Positions 1 to 11,299 of a stretch of DNA of 64,000 nucleotides are shown here, piece by piece (position 1 is the stretch's first letter; each line of letters opens with the position of its first letter). The notes under the pieces are model-generated. The model worked only from the letters and a program-made list of their open reading frames with translations, did no database searches and was not told the DNA's origin. The DNA is from Rhodeus uyekii (Eukaryota; Chordata; Actinopteri; Cypriniformes; Acheilognathidae), in NCBI GenBank assembly GCA_037043235.1, contig JAWRVZ010000078.1:1068001-1132000 (forward strand). The letters run 5' to 3'. The translations under genes and the position numbers were made by a program.

Positions 1-165
1 AATGTCGGCCCTAGAGTGCAGTGTTTAGCTCCAATCCTTATCAAACACACCTGAACAAGCAAATCAATATCATTGTGATTACTAAGGCTGCAGGCAAGGC
101 AAAAATTTCTTTTTTCTTCTAAACCCTGCAGTACTGACGCTGCCCATCCCTGATCTATACTGTTA

Positions 166-485
166 AAGGGATATTTCACACTAAAATGAAAAATAATTGA
201 CTCACTTCCATGTTGTTTCTTTTACTTTGGTTAATCATGAGGCACAAATGAAGATAAACAGAAGCTCAAGCCTGCTTACTAATGTGGTTCATTCTCACCT
301 TATGCGGCTAGTTTGAGCTTCCGCAAAAAACCCAATGAGTTTATTAATCAAACAAGTATGCTTTAGCTTCCGTTAGAGTGCTCTATGGATGTTTGCTGAT
401 CAATGTTTGTGCGTAAATAAAAGCCTAAATTAAAATCTGTTCATGTATAACAATTGTCTTTTCAGAAGACTTGGATTAAAGTGGC
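166..485 (+). repeat. dispersed repeat with 'gggatatttcac' terminus
   Basis: Starts with 'aaagggatatttcacact', a diverged form of the end seen in inverted form at 13880-13905 ('ttttggggtgaactatgcc'). The interior ('aaataaaagcctaaatt', 'aatctgttcat') recurs at 13660-13700. This looks like a non-autonomous DNA-transposon family shared by the two loci; the superfamily was not determined. Confidence 0.5.
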
Positions 486-524
486 ATTGTTTGTGTTAGT
501 GTATACGAGTGCTGAGAAAGTCAT

Positions 525-612
525 ATATGGTAATGCTTGTAATCACAACAACCTGGGCCATCTGACCAATCAGAGCGGAGTGTGCTTTCAAAAAGGAGGG
601 GTTAAGGGAGAT

Positions 613-652
<40 letters not shown>

Positions 653-732
653 CTTGGATGCATGTAAACCTTTTGTTGTAAACCTCCAAGACAAAATTGG
701 GAATCTTTAAAATAATATAATAGAGGCACTTT
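525..732 (+). repeat. dispersed repeat, family shared with 36150 and 40030
   Basis: Contains 'tgaccaatcagagc' followed by a GGAGGGG block, and ends with 'ctttaaaataatataatag' then 'aggcacttt'. The same ordered blocks occur on the plus strand at 36150-36400 and on the minus strand at 40030-40260. A long T tract interrupts this copy. Confidence 0.5.
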
Positions 733-798
733 AATTTTGAGTGATGCAACAAAAATATATCGGGTTCTAAAACCCATTTTTTTTCCCATTTCTTGCAG

Positions 799-1288
799 GT
801 CTTTCCTGCTCTGGTGGCTCGTCTCCCTCTGAAAGAGGACATGGAGGAGAACAAAACCATCTACAGCTGCCTGACGTTCCTCTTCTCGCACAACCCTGTG
901 CTGGTAAAAGCTCATTTTCACTCCCAGCATGCTCTGCTCACAGCTCCTTATTGAATTTTGTCCTATCAATGAGCCGATTGTTTCATTTCTCACTCCAGGT
1001 TGTTAGTCAGCTCAAGCCAATAATATCTGCTGCCGCTCATCTGTTGGCCATGAAGGATGTTGATAATGGTAAGAAAGTGTTTATACCGTTAGAATATTTT
1101 ATTTTTATATTACGAATGACATTCAGAATTTTTATATTCACTGATGTATTCTTTTAGAAACTCAAAACAGCCTCCTCATGCTGCTCCGAAGTCTAGCCCA
1201 GCAACACACTCAGGAGTTTGAAAGTGCGGTAATGTCCCTTCCTGATGAGCAGAGAAGCAGAATGACCATTGCTGTCACTCAGTCATAG
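799..1288 (+). CDS. ipo4: Importin-4, C-terminal three exons (partial)
   Basis: Importin-4 is a karyopherin-beta nuclear import receptor built of HEAT repeats that carries cargo such as histones and ribosomal proteins. Three coding exons are visible: 799-903, 999-1068 and 1158-1288, each with an AG acceptor, and with GT donors after the first two. The phases join cleanly and end at TAG 1286-1288. The 101 residues begin VFPALVARLPLKEDMEENK and include VVSQLKPIISAAAHLL and the tail SLPDEQRSRMTIAVTQS, which I recognise as the C-terminal HEAT region of importin-4. The rest of the protein lies left of the window. A canonical AATAAA follows at 1682-1687. Neighbourhood with rec8 supports the call. 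The family name is from recall of the protein, not a search. Confidence 0.85.
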
Positions 1289-1710
1289 CAAACACCCCTT
1301 ATTCTAAGTACACATCCCCTCCCCTTCCAGAAGGCCTTCCTCTCCTGTGAAAGACAGCCAAATTGATAATCTAATTTTTTATTATATTAGAGATGGGCTG
1401 ATTCAGTTAGCAGAACATGTTCATTGGTCACTCTGCTCTCTGTATTGCAATAGAGACGTCGAGACCATTTTCTCTTAAACTATTTAGTTCATTTATAACA
1501 ATTACCATCTTGTTACTTTTGTTTTACTAAGAGTTTGTTTTTCCAATGAGTTTTTTCTGTATGTCTCAGTGACTTCTGGTTTTGCATCTATATTGAATAT
1601 TCCATGAGATTCTGACTTGATGTTTGAGTGTGAAGCTTTGAATTGCCTTGCAGTGAAAGAAATATATTTCTATGAATTGTTAATAAAACAAAAGTTGTTC
1701 CTTTATTTCT
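1289..1710 (+). terminator. ipo4: ipo4 3' UTR with poly(A) signal
   Basis: Non-coding stretch following the importin-4 stop codon. AATAAA at 1682-1687 is followed within 25 bases by a T-rich stretch ('ttgttcctttatttctggg'), as expected of a cleavage and polyadenylation site. Confidence 0.65.
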
Positions 1711-1924
1711 GGGTTTTCCCATTTAAGAATCCACAATGTTTCTGAAAAAAGCACATTTTTATTAACATAGAAAATGCAGTTTATAAGTACAGAGTTTTAT
1801 GTTGCAGAATAAGTTATAAGCCTCATTCCTGAGTCATTTGAACTCTGTTGCATTAGTAATGTCATTTTGTGCATCAGCAAGTTAAACCAAAACGCATGCA
1901 CTCCTGGTCAAGAGTTTGGGGTTG

Positions 1925-2090
1925 TGTGGATTACTAGTTTAATTACTAGTTTTGTTAATCTTTCCTTAGCCAATCAGAATCATTTAACTGTCATCATTGA
2001 CGTGGTTAGTATCCTCTGTTAGAGTATAATTGCTGTAACAATGAAACTGCAAACTAAACTTCACTAAGAATTTCTTCTATAGACAAGGCC
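1925..2090 (-). repeat. truncated copy of the 3925/38892 element family
   Basis: Shares 'actagttttgtt', 'ttagccaatcag' and 'gttagagtataattgctgt' with 4386-4600 in the same orientation. It lacks the internal block between 'gtaacaatg' and 'aaactgcaaact' that the longer copies carry, so it is an internally deleted fragment. Confidence 0.65.
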
Positions 2091-2510
2091 TTGTTTATTT
2101 GATCAAAAATACAGTAAAAACACTAATATTGTAAAATAGTAGAATATTGAATTAGTTTTTTTTTGTTATATATTTAAAATTGTCAATGTATGTAATATAA
2201 TTTATTCCGGTGATCATTACTCCAGTCTTCAGTGTCACATGATCCTTCAGAAATCATTCTAATATGATGATTTGCTGCTCAAGAAACATTTATTGTAATC
2301 GCTATTGAAGACATTCATGCTTGATAATTTTCTTTTTTTTTGTCAGGAAACTTTGATGAATGGAAAGTTTAAAAGAACTGCATTTATTTGAAAGTGATCA
2401 TTAAAATGTCTTTACTGTCACTTTTGATCTATTTAATCTATCCTTGTTTAACAAAAGCATTAATTTCTTTAAAAAAAAATCTTACTGATTCCAAACTTTT
2501 TACCAGTAGG
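2084..2510 (+). repeat. dispersed fish repeat
   Basis: Contains 'ccagtcttcagtgtcacatg' and 'tctaatatgatgatttgctg', followed by 'tactgtcacttttgatc' and a run of A. A second plus-strand copy lies at 33415-33700, and antisense-like fragments lie around 14380-14900 and 15740-15826. Taken as one interspersed family of unknown class. Confidence 0.6.
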
Positions 2511-2819
2511 GCGTTTAAATTTTTTTTTTTTTACATGTACTGTATTGGTAAAAGTTACCGAAACGGTCTCTTGTTAAATTTATGCTGATTATTCTAAAAT
2601 ACAAAAATAGCATGAGAATAAAACCTCTTTTTGTAAAATATTACCTGCAAAATATTAGTTATACTACCACCTGCAATAAGTAAAATGAAGAATCCTTAAC
2701 TGACAGCATAGCACATCAAACTTGACTTTTCACAAGGTTAAAACATGAAGAACCTACAATTTTTTCTGTGTCATGTAAGATGTTAGAACGCTTCAGCCTA
2801 GTTATCAAACGTTTTCCGC

Positions 2820-5800
2820 TCACTCCCCGCTGGGCAAGTCTCGTTTTTCTTCTGTCTTCTGCCATTTGGACTTGGACTCTGACAGTGCGTCCAAAGCCAG
2901 AGTCATTTCCACCGGCTGGAGTTCTCTCTCAGCTGGGAGGGGGGAGACACAAGAAGAATATTTGCCATGTTTATATAGTAGGTCATTTTTATGTACACCA
3001 GACACATAACACAGCAAGACTTTGTGGTTGGGAAAGAGGTATGTCGAGGGAGAAAGTGAACATCAAACACGCAGGAGAGAGTGCTGAGCGTGCGAATACC
3101 TAACACACTTACTCAGCAGCCACGAGCGTTATGTTAGTTCACCTCACTGATCTGCAGATGTCATCTGTTAGCTAACTGTCAGGAACGGAGCGTTATATTA
3201 CTGCAGCCTAATGGAAACCGACAGACTGAAAAAATGCTGATAAAATTCACTTCAGCTGGATCGTAGTCATGCCAGTTGTAATTCAATGTGGAGATGAAGC
3301 GTTTGTGCAATAGATGCAGGCAATGAAATCTGTTTGCTTCTATTTAATTGGGCCTTTATGTAGATGGTCCCTCTTGACTGCGCAGTGTTAATGTTGATTT
3401 TTCTGTGCATTTTGCAGATTTCGTGTGCACTGGAAGTCATTACTTAAAGAAAGATTCTTTATTTCTCAGAAATATTTACTGTTAATGAAACCGTTCAGAA
3501 AAAATCTGTCTGAGCCAAAAGTCATTGGAAAAACCAGCATCTTAATGAGGTTTCTCCAGAAACACTACTGTAAAATCCCTTTTTATAGGGCTGCATATGC
3601 AGAGACATTACTTTTATACCATAATAGTATTAATACTAATAGTATTAATAACTTGAATTGGCCTTTGGTTTTATATATATAGTTTTATTTTAATTTTAGT
3701 TACAAAATTATTAGATTTTATTTAGCTGTAACTGGTTTTTACTTCAGTTTTTGTCATTTTCATACTTTAACATGTAACTGGTTTCATTTAATATTTCAAT
3801 TAACGATTTTTAATTGTTTTAGTTTTAGGTAACTGTTACAAGTTCGCTGATTCTACTTTAGAAATTATTATAAATACCTTATTATTTGACGCTGAAGGAT
3901 ACTATTCGGAAATCCATTGCCGCTTGTATATATATATTCTTTCATTTTTCTTATTTGTACCTATATTCTTTTCTTTGTCTTAATTTTCATATGTTTCTTT
4001 GTCTTATTTTTCATATGTTCTTTTCCCTTTCTTATTTGAATGATTTGTAAAGAGTGATTTATAATCAAGTTAGGGATTTTTATTAATTAAAACCTTTCTT
4101 TACTCTTCTGTATTTTTCCATCGAGTAAGGATGAATATTGTCAGCACTTCTCAACAGATAGAGTATGTTATCAGAATGTTTTGGTTTATAGTTGGAGCCT
4201 GAGCCGAGTTCAGCCTTGGAGAAGCTGTGTATTTGTGTGTGTGCGTTAATATGATCTGTATTGGTGAGGTGATTAACTGGCACTATCAGGAGACGGAATG
4301 ACTTGCTGTTCTCGACAAGCCACGTCACGAACCCGTCAACCATGTGATCAACGAAGATAAGCTTCAGACTGTCTGCTCTTGTGTGGAAAATTACTAGTTT
4401 TGTTTTTCCTTTTTTCTTTCTTTCTTAGCCAATCAGGATCATTTAAACGTCATCATTGACGTAGTTAGCACCCTCTGTTAGAGTATAATTGCTGTAACAA
4501 TGTTATTGTAATTGGGGCGGCCTACAAACTCCTTGTGAGACCTGAAGCTGGCTTCTGCTGATGAAACTGCAAACTAAACTTCACTAAAATTTCTTCTATT
4601 GACTGCACTTCTGACTCCTGGTCTTCATTCTACATATCTGGTCCTCGGGTCTTAACTGTAAATTCCCCTACAACGCTCCAGGTTCAGAATGCTTTAAACT
4701 GTAGTTTGTCGATTAACACATAAAATAATTTAGACTCCTCTCAATTTAATATACAGTGTATAGATAATTTATAGATGGACCCAGACATTTCAGGTGAAAT
4801 GTGTGGTTCATATTTTTGTGAAAGCGGTAGGCAATTTTTTTTAGAAACTCTCTTCACATCCTGATAGCACTCAATAATAGAAGTGGTATAAACATGTACG
4901 TATATCTTCTCAGGACCAAAAATATTTGTCCAATCATTGCATTCGGTCCGAGACATACGATGCCATACCTTCCCGTCAACATGTACAGTGGTACCTCGAG
5001 ATACGAAATTAATCCGTTCCGAGGCGGCCTTCGTATAATGAGTTTTTCGTATCTTGGAACACATTTTACATGTAAAATGGCTAATCCGTTCCAAGCCCTC
5101 CAAAAACACCCCATTAAATTTCATAATAAAGCTAAATTGACATATAAACAATGAAATAACGTAAAATGTTGAAGCTTACCTTTCGAGTGAGGCTATCTCC
5201 GAAAGTGGCGGCAGAGGAGGAGGAGGACAAACGGCAGATAACGTACGTACATACACTTAACTTTACGAAAACACATACAAAATTTAAAGTTTCGGGTGCG
5301 GAGTGGCTGAGTTAAAGCACGCCAGCACGTACGTATAGAAGATGCATGATGGGAGGGATGCTGTCCAATTAGAGAGAAGGATCTCATGGCTTGGCTAGCA
5401 TCAGGAACCAATGGGAGAGCAGGAGGATGGTGGCGAGTCTACTATAACTAAGATGGCGGCGTGCAACGCGAGTTTCAAAATTGTTATGGGGCGAATCTCG
5501 GACTTTCAGAAACCTTTCGTATCTTGAAAACTTTTCGTATGTAGAGCAGCAAAATTTTTCATCTTTGCTTTCGTAACTTGGATTTTTCGTAAGTTGAGCC
5601 TTTCGTATCTTGAGGTACTACTGTATTTCAAATGGCCTACACAATTTTCAATTTTCTGTTTGTTATAGTTCTTTGAATGGTCCCTGTTGTACTAATCTAA
5701 TGTATATTCAAAACAGCCTGTTTATTCAGGTGCAATATATCTATATATGATATATATGCTATATATATAGTTTTTTTCTTCGCTTTTGGTTAAACTAAAT

Positions 5801-7240
5801 GCAAAGTGTTGTTTTGGAAATTTGCTGTAATTTTCAGATTTTATTTAAAGAAAATATCTTTTATGGTCTTAGTGATCAATGTCTTATATGTTTTGGCCGT
5901 TCATTTATACAACAACAGCGTTTTGGGGGCCTGAAAACGCAGAAGTTTGAAAAAAGGGGTTTCAAAGTGCAGGTTTTTGAAAACAATACAAACTAGAAAA
6001 AAACAAAAGTTATGAAAACGGTGTTTTCATCCACATACGTATGACATGTTGAGTCTGTAGGAATGTACAGTGAGCCCTCTTTATCCCCTTTATTGCGGTT
6101 AATGTGGACCGGAACCGATAGGTGAAAATCTGTGAATTAGGATCAGACAATCAGCTCACGGGGGCCACTCGTGGTCTTATTCGTTGATCTCGCGCCGGGA
6201 ACCAATGCCCATGGGTGTGTACAAAGCCTCCGAGAGACTTTCTCTCTTTGTCTGGCATTCTGGGAAACCGTTTCTCGCACATCACGATGAAGCAACACTG
6301 CTTTCCGCAATACGGCTGCCGATATGGCGGTATTTTTGAATTTTTATTTTTCAATAAATATTTTTGAAAAATCCGCAATGCACTGAGGCCGCGAAACTTG
6401 AACCGCGAAGTGGCGAGGGATTTCTGTATTTTTTCTTTACAAAGTGACCGCCAACTACCGGCCTGCCATGCATAATGCAGTGTTTTTAGTCATTTTCTAT
6501 AGCGATTCCATGTGAACAGGGATCGTTTTGACAATGCTGTCATCTGTCCGTGAAATAACGTTTTGTAAGCTTTATCCGTTTAAGAATAAAATTGAATGTG
6601 GTTTGCTAGTTAAAACTGGTTTAGCTCCTCCATGTCCCTACCTGGTTGTGTGTGTCTCCACGGGAGGATGTCCACCCCGCTTCTGCAGAAGGAGCGATCG
6701 GTTTGGGACTCTGTGCTGTAGAGGATCTCCTGACTCTGACGCTCCCCAGGGTGCTGCGCTTTCACACGCACCTCCAGAACGGTCACTTCCTTTTCCTTCT
6801 TTATCTTCCCTGACTTCCCCTTCACCAGGGTGCGCTTGGTGTCCACCCACACCACTCGCTCCTTCACCGCTGATCTGAATACACATGGAGAGATGAAGAT
6901 ATTAACAGAATATTTGACCCAAAATTCAAATGCATCTGTAAGCTTAAACTCACTCTTCGATGCCCAGGTCGGCAAGTGTAGTGTTCAGGAACGGAAATGC
7001 CTGGTCAGGGTTCAGAACTTCAAAGGGCAGGCGCACACACATGGGCACCTTCCAGTCCAGCTCGGCTCGCCCCGTTTTGTCATTGGTGGGGGAGTCACCA
7101 TTCACCTTCTCCCGGTGCTGGACCCCATGCTGAACCTCTTGGCCTGCCAGCTTGACACTGGTGTCCTCTTTGCTTTCTTTCCTTTCGTCTATGATCATTG
7201 AGTTGATTCCTTTGATTCCTCTCTGGTTGAAATGAGAACC
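2820..7240 (-). CDS. Unidentified gene, C-terminal three exons (partial)
   Basis: I do not recognise this protein. Three minus-strand exons are inferred: 6954-7240, 6642-6874 and 2820-2932. Each is bounded by AG and GT (the last has a strong C/T tract before its acceptor) and ends at TGA 2820-2822. Together they give 633 nt in one frame, 210 residues plus stop, and the phases match at both joins. The protein is charged: an early lysine/glutamate-rich part (DERKESKED), a middle segment VPMCVRLPFEVLNPDQAF, a basic run KGKSGKIKKEKE, and the tail KWQKTEEKRDLPSGE. No domain or membrane segment is evident. Upstream exons, if any, should lie between 7241 and the rec8 3' end. The large intron 2933-6641 holds three mobile elements. 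The exon structure is an inference and the coding nature is moderately supported. Confidence 0.5.
3925..4672 (-). mobile_element. Unclassified mobile element, copy A
   Basis: Matches 38892-39640 in inverted orientation along its length. Read on the minus strand it starts TGTAGGGGAATTTACAG at a boundary shared with copy B, while outside flanks differ. A reading frame at 4083-4343 (minus) encodes 86 residues including VDGFVTWLVEN and FSKAELGSGSN, and copy B carries a closely related frame. The first ~290 bp (TG...CA limits) could be an LTR and the frame a start of gag, but no recognisable domain was seen. It sits in the intron of the unidentified gene. Confidence 0.55.
4986..5623. mobile_element. 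Tigger/pogo-like non-autonomous transposon
   Basis: Flanked by TA at 4984-4985 and 5624-5625. Terminal inverted repeats are about 23 bp with two mismatches: CAGTGGTACCTCGAGATACG on the left against CAGTAGTACCTCAAGATACG read from the right. The motif TTTCGTATCTTG and variants recur several times near the right end. No transposase was found, so it is a MITE-type copy of 638 bp. Confidence 0.8.
6068..6426. mobile_element. Tigger/pogo-like MITE, short
   Basis: TA at 6066-6067 and 6427-6428 flank termini CAGTGAGCCCTC and, read inward from the right, CAGAAATCCCTCGCC. Subterminal 'ccgcgaa' and 'gcggttaatgtgg' resemble Tigger ends. It is 359 bp with no transposase frame. The termini are imperfect, so this copy is older than the neighbour at 4986. 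Confidence 0.65.
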
Positions 7241-7315
7241 CTGATATCCTCAAGTCAGCCGATGTTTTCCAAATTGGAGATCCAATCGAGCCAGATGTAG
7301 ACGAGTCTTCTCAGG

Positions 7316-8409
7316 TGCTTCTCTCTCTTTCTCTGCTGTTGGGTTTAGGTCGTTTAACACTCTGAGAACATTCAGAAGTGCAGTGGACATTTAAATGGTC
7401 TGTGTGAATGTGTGTAATGTGGCGCTGACGTGTGAGCTTTATTAGTCTGTCAGAGGCTGACAAATTACAGTATGGAGAGTTGTTTTGTTTATATTATTAA
7501 ATCATCTTTCTCCTTCCAAATGTATGCGTGTGCTACTTAAGTTTAGTCGGTGAACCAACTAACTAGCATCTAATTTACTCTGTGAGGATGGCATATTGCT
7601 CTAAACTTCTGCTGAACTGTTGAGCCAATTTTGTACCAATTTTCTTTATTAATAAAAAAAAACAATATTGATGTTACTGATATTATTTAGCTATCAAAGT
7701 GGGGTTTTACTTTATGAAAATTGCACACACAAAGACATTTAGAGGGGTTTTACTTGATGAAATTTTGCACCAAATATATATAAATCTAAAGTTTCCCCAC
7801 ACCCAACATGATGTGAAAAACAATATTGATATTAATGGTTTTTAACTTAACTAAAATAACTAACTGAAACTAGCTAACTAACTAACTGAACTACTACATT
7901 TTATGAGATTTAACATTCAATGTTGCACCCAATATTATTGGAAAAAACATTTATGTTAGTGATATTATCTAACATTTTACAAAATGGTGTAATTTGTTAA
8001 AATTAGTTATTAATTAGCTCTTCTACTGCATTTATTAATCTAAGCTAATGTTCATTTCAAAGTTTATTAACATTAAAATGAAAAGTCTATTTGTTAACAT
8101 TAGTTCATGTACTGTGTACTAACAATGAAAAGCTGTATTTTTAACTAAAATGAACAAATACTGTAACAATTGTATTTCTGATATTAGTTAATACATTAAT
8201 GCAAACAAATGAGACCTTATTGTGAAGCTTTTAATTTTTGATTTAAGACTTAGTTGGGGGGGATTATCACAAAAATTAACCAGCTGTATAACAATAGACT
8301 AAACACTAGTTAAAACTAACCAACCAAAATTCCTGCATTATAATTTGCATCAGATATTACAAATGAACTAAATTCACTGATATTTTAGGAAGCTGTTTAA
8401 ATGCCACAG

Positions 8410-8459
<50 letters not shown>

Positions 8460-9825
8460 ATATTAATGTTTTGACAATTCTTTTAATGACAAACGGTACT
8501 AAATGCTGAATGATTGTTTTTTGGAAGGTCGAAGTGCTTTTCAGTTTGTTAGTAGCTGTGTTTGGAAAAATAATTAACTTTAGTGATCGTAACACAAGTA
8601 CATTCTAAGCACGCGGTGCAGTTTTGTTTTCTATGTGACAGGTGATTACCAGAACGGAGAGATTTACCGTGTCCTTACAGCAAAGTGCCACATTTGAATG
8701 CCTTCAGATAACATGTCACCTCATAACTCTGCATGTTTATGATTGTGTGTTACACGTCACTAATGCAGGATCCTAGTTCCTTCGCTCCTTCAGCTCGACC
8801 TCTGAACTTCTGTCCTCTTTCTTCCAGAAATACAAGCTGTTCGTGATACTCAACATTCCGGTATGCTGTGCTCACAAAGTGCGACAATAGTAAATACTTC
8901 TCTAAATCTAAACGTCATTGTCCTGTCAGTTTTACCCTTTTTTTTGTAAGTTCTTAATTTTGATGTCAAATTCTTTATGTCAATATGTAGTCTTGTTAAG
9001 ACGGGTCATGTAAACATCTGATCGGCCAGATATTGGATATTCCTCACAGGCCTTTTGAAATTCACAGCATCTGTGCTATGGGGTGGGATAGGGGTTGTCC
9101 GAGGACGGTGTGAAGCCGTTGTTGACCGTTCATAGTTTTACCGTGACTCTTCATCTGTATGCTAACTATTTCTTAACCATATATGTCTGTTCTGCATACA
9201 TCGCTCTTCGCATTTTGTAATCAGAGCAACAGGCATGGGTTTTATTGTGCGTGACGTATTTTCTGGCTGGTGTTACATTTGTGAGAACTGCTTCATGACT
9301 CTAGTTTAACAGTGTGAGGTCAGGCAGGCATGAGATCATGACCTGTATGAGATCACTGCTAACAAGGCAAAACAAAGGGATTTCTGCTGGGAGGATTCAT
9401 TGATACACCGGTCCTTCACTGCCCCCTGTGGACTAAAACTGATAGGGGTAATTTAATTTCACTTCCCCTACACTTTAAATGCCATCATGACATGAAGATT
9501 CGTCCTATCTATTTTGTAAATGCATGTTATTCAACTGTATGTATCTTTTTTTAACTTCGTTTTTTAATTTGACATATGTGCATTTGAATCTGCCTCTATC
9601 CAGTGAATCAGAAGTATGTTCTAATGTGAAAGGATCCGATACTATAATGATTTTAATTCTCCTTTGATGTGATGAAGCTGTTTAAATCAAATGGGCTTTC
9701 AAACAAAGTTTTATGACTGTTTACTCTTGTCTTTTTAGAGCTGCTTTACAGCGGAAATTGAATTATTAATTAATTTAATTAATTAATTATCATAATCATT
9801 ATTTTCCTGTTTATCACTCTAAAGC
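7316..9825. other. No gene supported; AT-rich intergenic or intronic DNA
   Basis: Apart from a (TA)n tract at 8412-8453 and loosely repeated 'aactaactaac' around 7850-7900, I see no supported exon, RNA gene or transposon ends. It could hold upstream exons of the unidentified minus-strand gene, but none could be defended. Confidence 0.5.
8412..8453. repeat. (TA)n microsatellite
   Basis: About 20 tandem TA units. Confidence 0.95.
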
Positions 9826-9885
9826 TGCTTTGAAACAATGTATTGTATAAAGTACTATAAAATAAAGGTGACTTGACAAGAGTAA
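9826..9885 (+). repeat. L2-type LINE 3' tail fragment
   Basis: 'taaagctgctttgaaacaat' and 'aataaaggtgacttgac' match, in reverse, the 3' end of the LINE at 48528-50186. Only the tail is present. Confidence 0.7.
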
Positions 9886-9894
9886 TATAGTTTG

Positions 9895-9926
<32 letters not shown>

Positions 9927-9928
<2 letters not shown>

Positions 9929-10702
9929 GTGGGGATCAAAAGTTTGGGCACCCCAGGTAAAAATTTGTATTAATGTGCATAAAGAACTCAAGAAAATTTT
10001 AATATGTCAAAAAAGTTAGATCTTATTTCCATAATTTACACTTTAAAAATAACAGAAAAAAGGCATCTGCAAAAGTTTGGGCACCCTGCAGAGGTAACAC
10101 CTTGTACTGTCCCCTTTGGCAAGTATCACAGCTTGTAAACGCTTTTTGTAGCAGCCAAGAGTCTTTCAGTTCTTGTTTGAGGTATCTTCACACATTCTTC
10201 CTTACGCAAGTCTTCCAGTTCTTTGAGATTTCTGGGCTGTCTGTCACGCACTGCTCTTTTAAGGTCTATCTATAGATTTTCAATTATGTTGAGGTCAGGA
10301 GATTGTGAAGGCCGTGGCAAAACCTTCAGTTTGTGCCTCTTGATGTAATCCACTGTGCATTTTGAGGATTGTTCAGGATCATTGTCCATTTTTAGAAGCC
10401 ATCCTCTTTAACTTCAGATTTTTCACAGATGGCATCAAGTCAGCGTCCAAAATTTGCCGATATTTTATTGAATCCATTTTTCCTTCAACTTGTGAAATAC
10501 AACCCCAAAGCATGATTGATCCACCCCCATGCTTAACAGTTGGACAGAGGTTATTTTTATTAAATTCTGTGCCCTTTCTTCTCCAAATGTACCTTTGTTC
10601 ATTTCGGCCAAAAAGTTCTATTTTAACCTCATCGGTCCACAGAACTTGTTTCCAAAATGCATCAGGTTTGTCTAGATGTTCATTTGCAAATTCGACCCCC
10701 AC
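9927..10702 (-). pseudogene. Broken Tc1-like transposon and transposase
   Basis: The left terminus CAGTGGGGATCAAAAGTTTG is intact; the right one appears lost in an internal deletion that runs into a (TA)n tract. On the minus strand the frame encodes the central and C-terminal transposase. FWKQVLWTDEVKIELFGRN holds the first catalytic Asp and KHGGGSIMLWGC is the conserved glycine block. After a frameshift near 10376 come NDPEQSSKCTVDYIKRHK (second Asp) and SPDLNIIENL (Glu). A TAG follows ENL where Tc1 proteins usually have Trp. The N-terminal DNA-binding part is missing. The element cannot make active transposase. It lies between rec8 and the unidentified gene, and TA microsatellites flank both sides. 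Confidence 0.8.
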
Positions 10703-11299
10703 TATATATATATATATATATATATATAATTTGTATGTGGCAGATGAAACAGTGTACAACATAATTGATAGCATAAATTATGAATTATAACATATAAAAT
10801 GTATGTTATAATTAATAACTGACAACAAATACTTTTATTTTTTCACAGCAAATACTTTAATACATGCTTTCGAATACAAAACATTCAACATTTCTTCCAT
10901 AACTTGAGAACAGCTAAAAACTTTATAAGTCCATTACAAAACATTTCTAAAGTGATTTAAAAATATTAACAGTTATACATGTTCATATATATAAAAAAAT
11001 CAAATATTAAACTTCATAAAGTTAAAAACATCATGAAAATTCAAAAATATAAACGTCATTTAAAAAGAACACTATAGTTCTAAGATCATGCAACTGCTAT
11101 GCAAAAATGTACATTAAAAAAATTATTACAGTAACCAATTACTCATAATCATCAATGTATGAGTATTTCTGTGTTTCTCTGTGCTAAGACAAACAACTGG
11201 GCATTTAAACTAGCCTCTGAACTGGCATAATATATTTCAGCATAACATTGTCTAAAACGATCTAACAGCTTGGACTTGCCCGAGAGCCTGTATGTTTGT
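10703..11299 (-). terminator. rec8: rec8 3' region with candidate poly(A) signal
   Basis: AT-rich sequence downstream of the rec8 stop. A minus-strand AATAAA at 10834-10839 is a candidate poly(A) signal, which would give a 3' UTR of about 450 bp. No other gene is visible. Confidence 0.4.

Larger units (their letters stand above)
1..798. other. ipo4 intron, repeat-rich
   Basis: No exon was found here; this is taken as the intron upstream of the first visible ipo4 exon. The first 60 bases resemble a common fish interspersed repeat containing 'atcaaacacacctgaac'; a related sequence lies near 63370. Two dispersed-repeat copies (166-485 and 525-732) fill most of the rest. A run of about 35 T lies at 614-648. 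Confidence 0.6.

Noticed and set aside
496..993. Minus-strand frame with a polylysine run
   Set aside because: The lysines are the T tract at 614-648, and the frame crosses an ipo4 exon in antisense.
7246..7315. Plus-strand exon-like stretch reading SADVFQIGDPIEPDVDESSQ, and a possible 33-nt exon at 8828-8860
   Set aside because: Attractive peptide sequence and AG/GT edges, but no partner exons in phase, no recognised family, and it abuts a minus-strand exon model. Not enough to call a gene.
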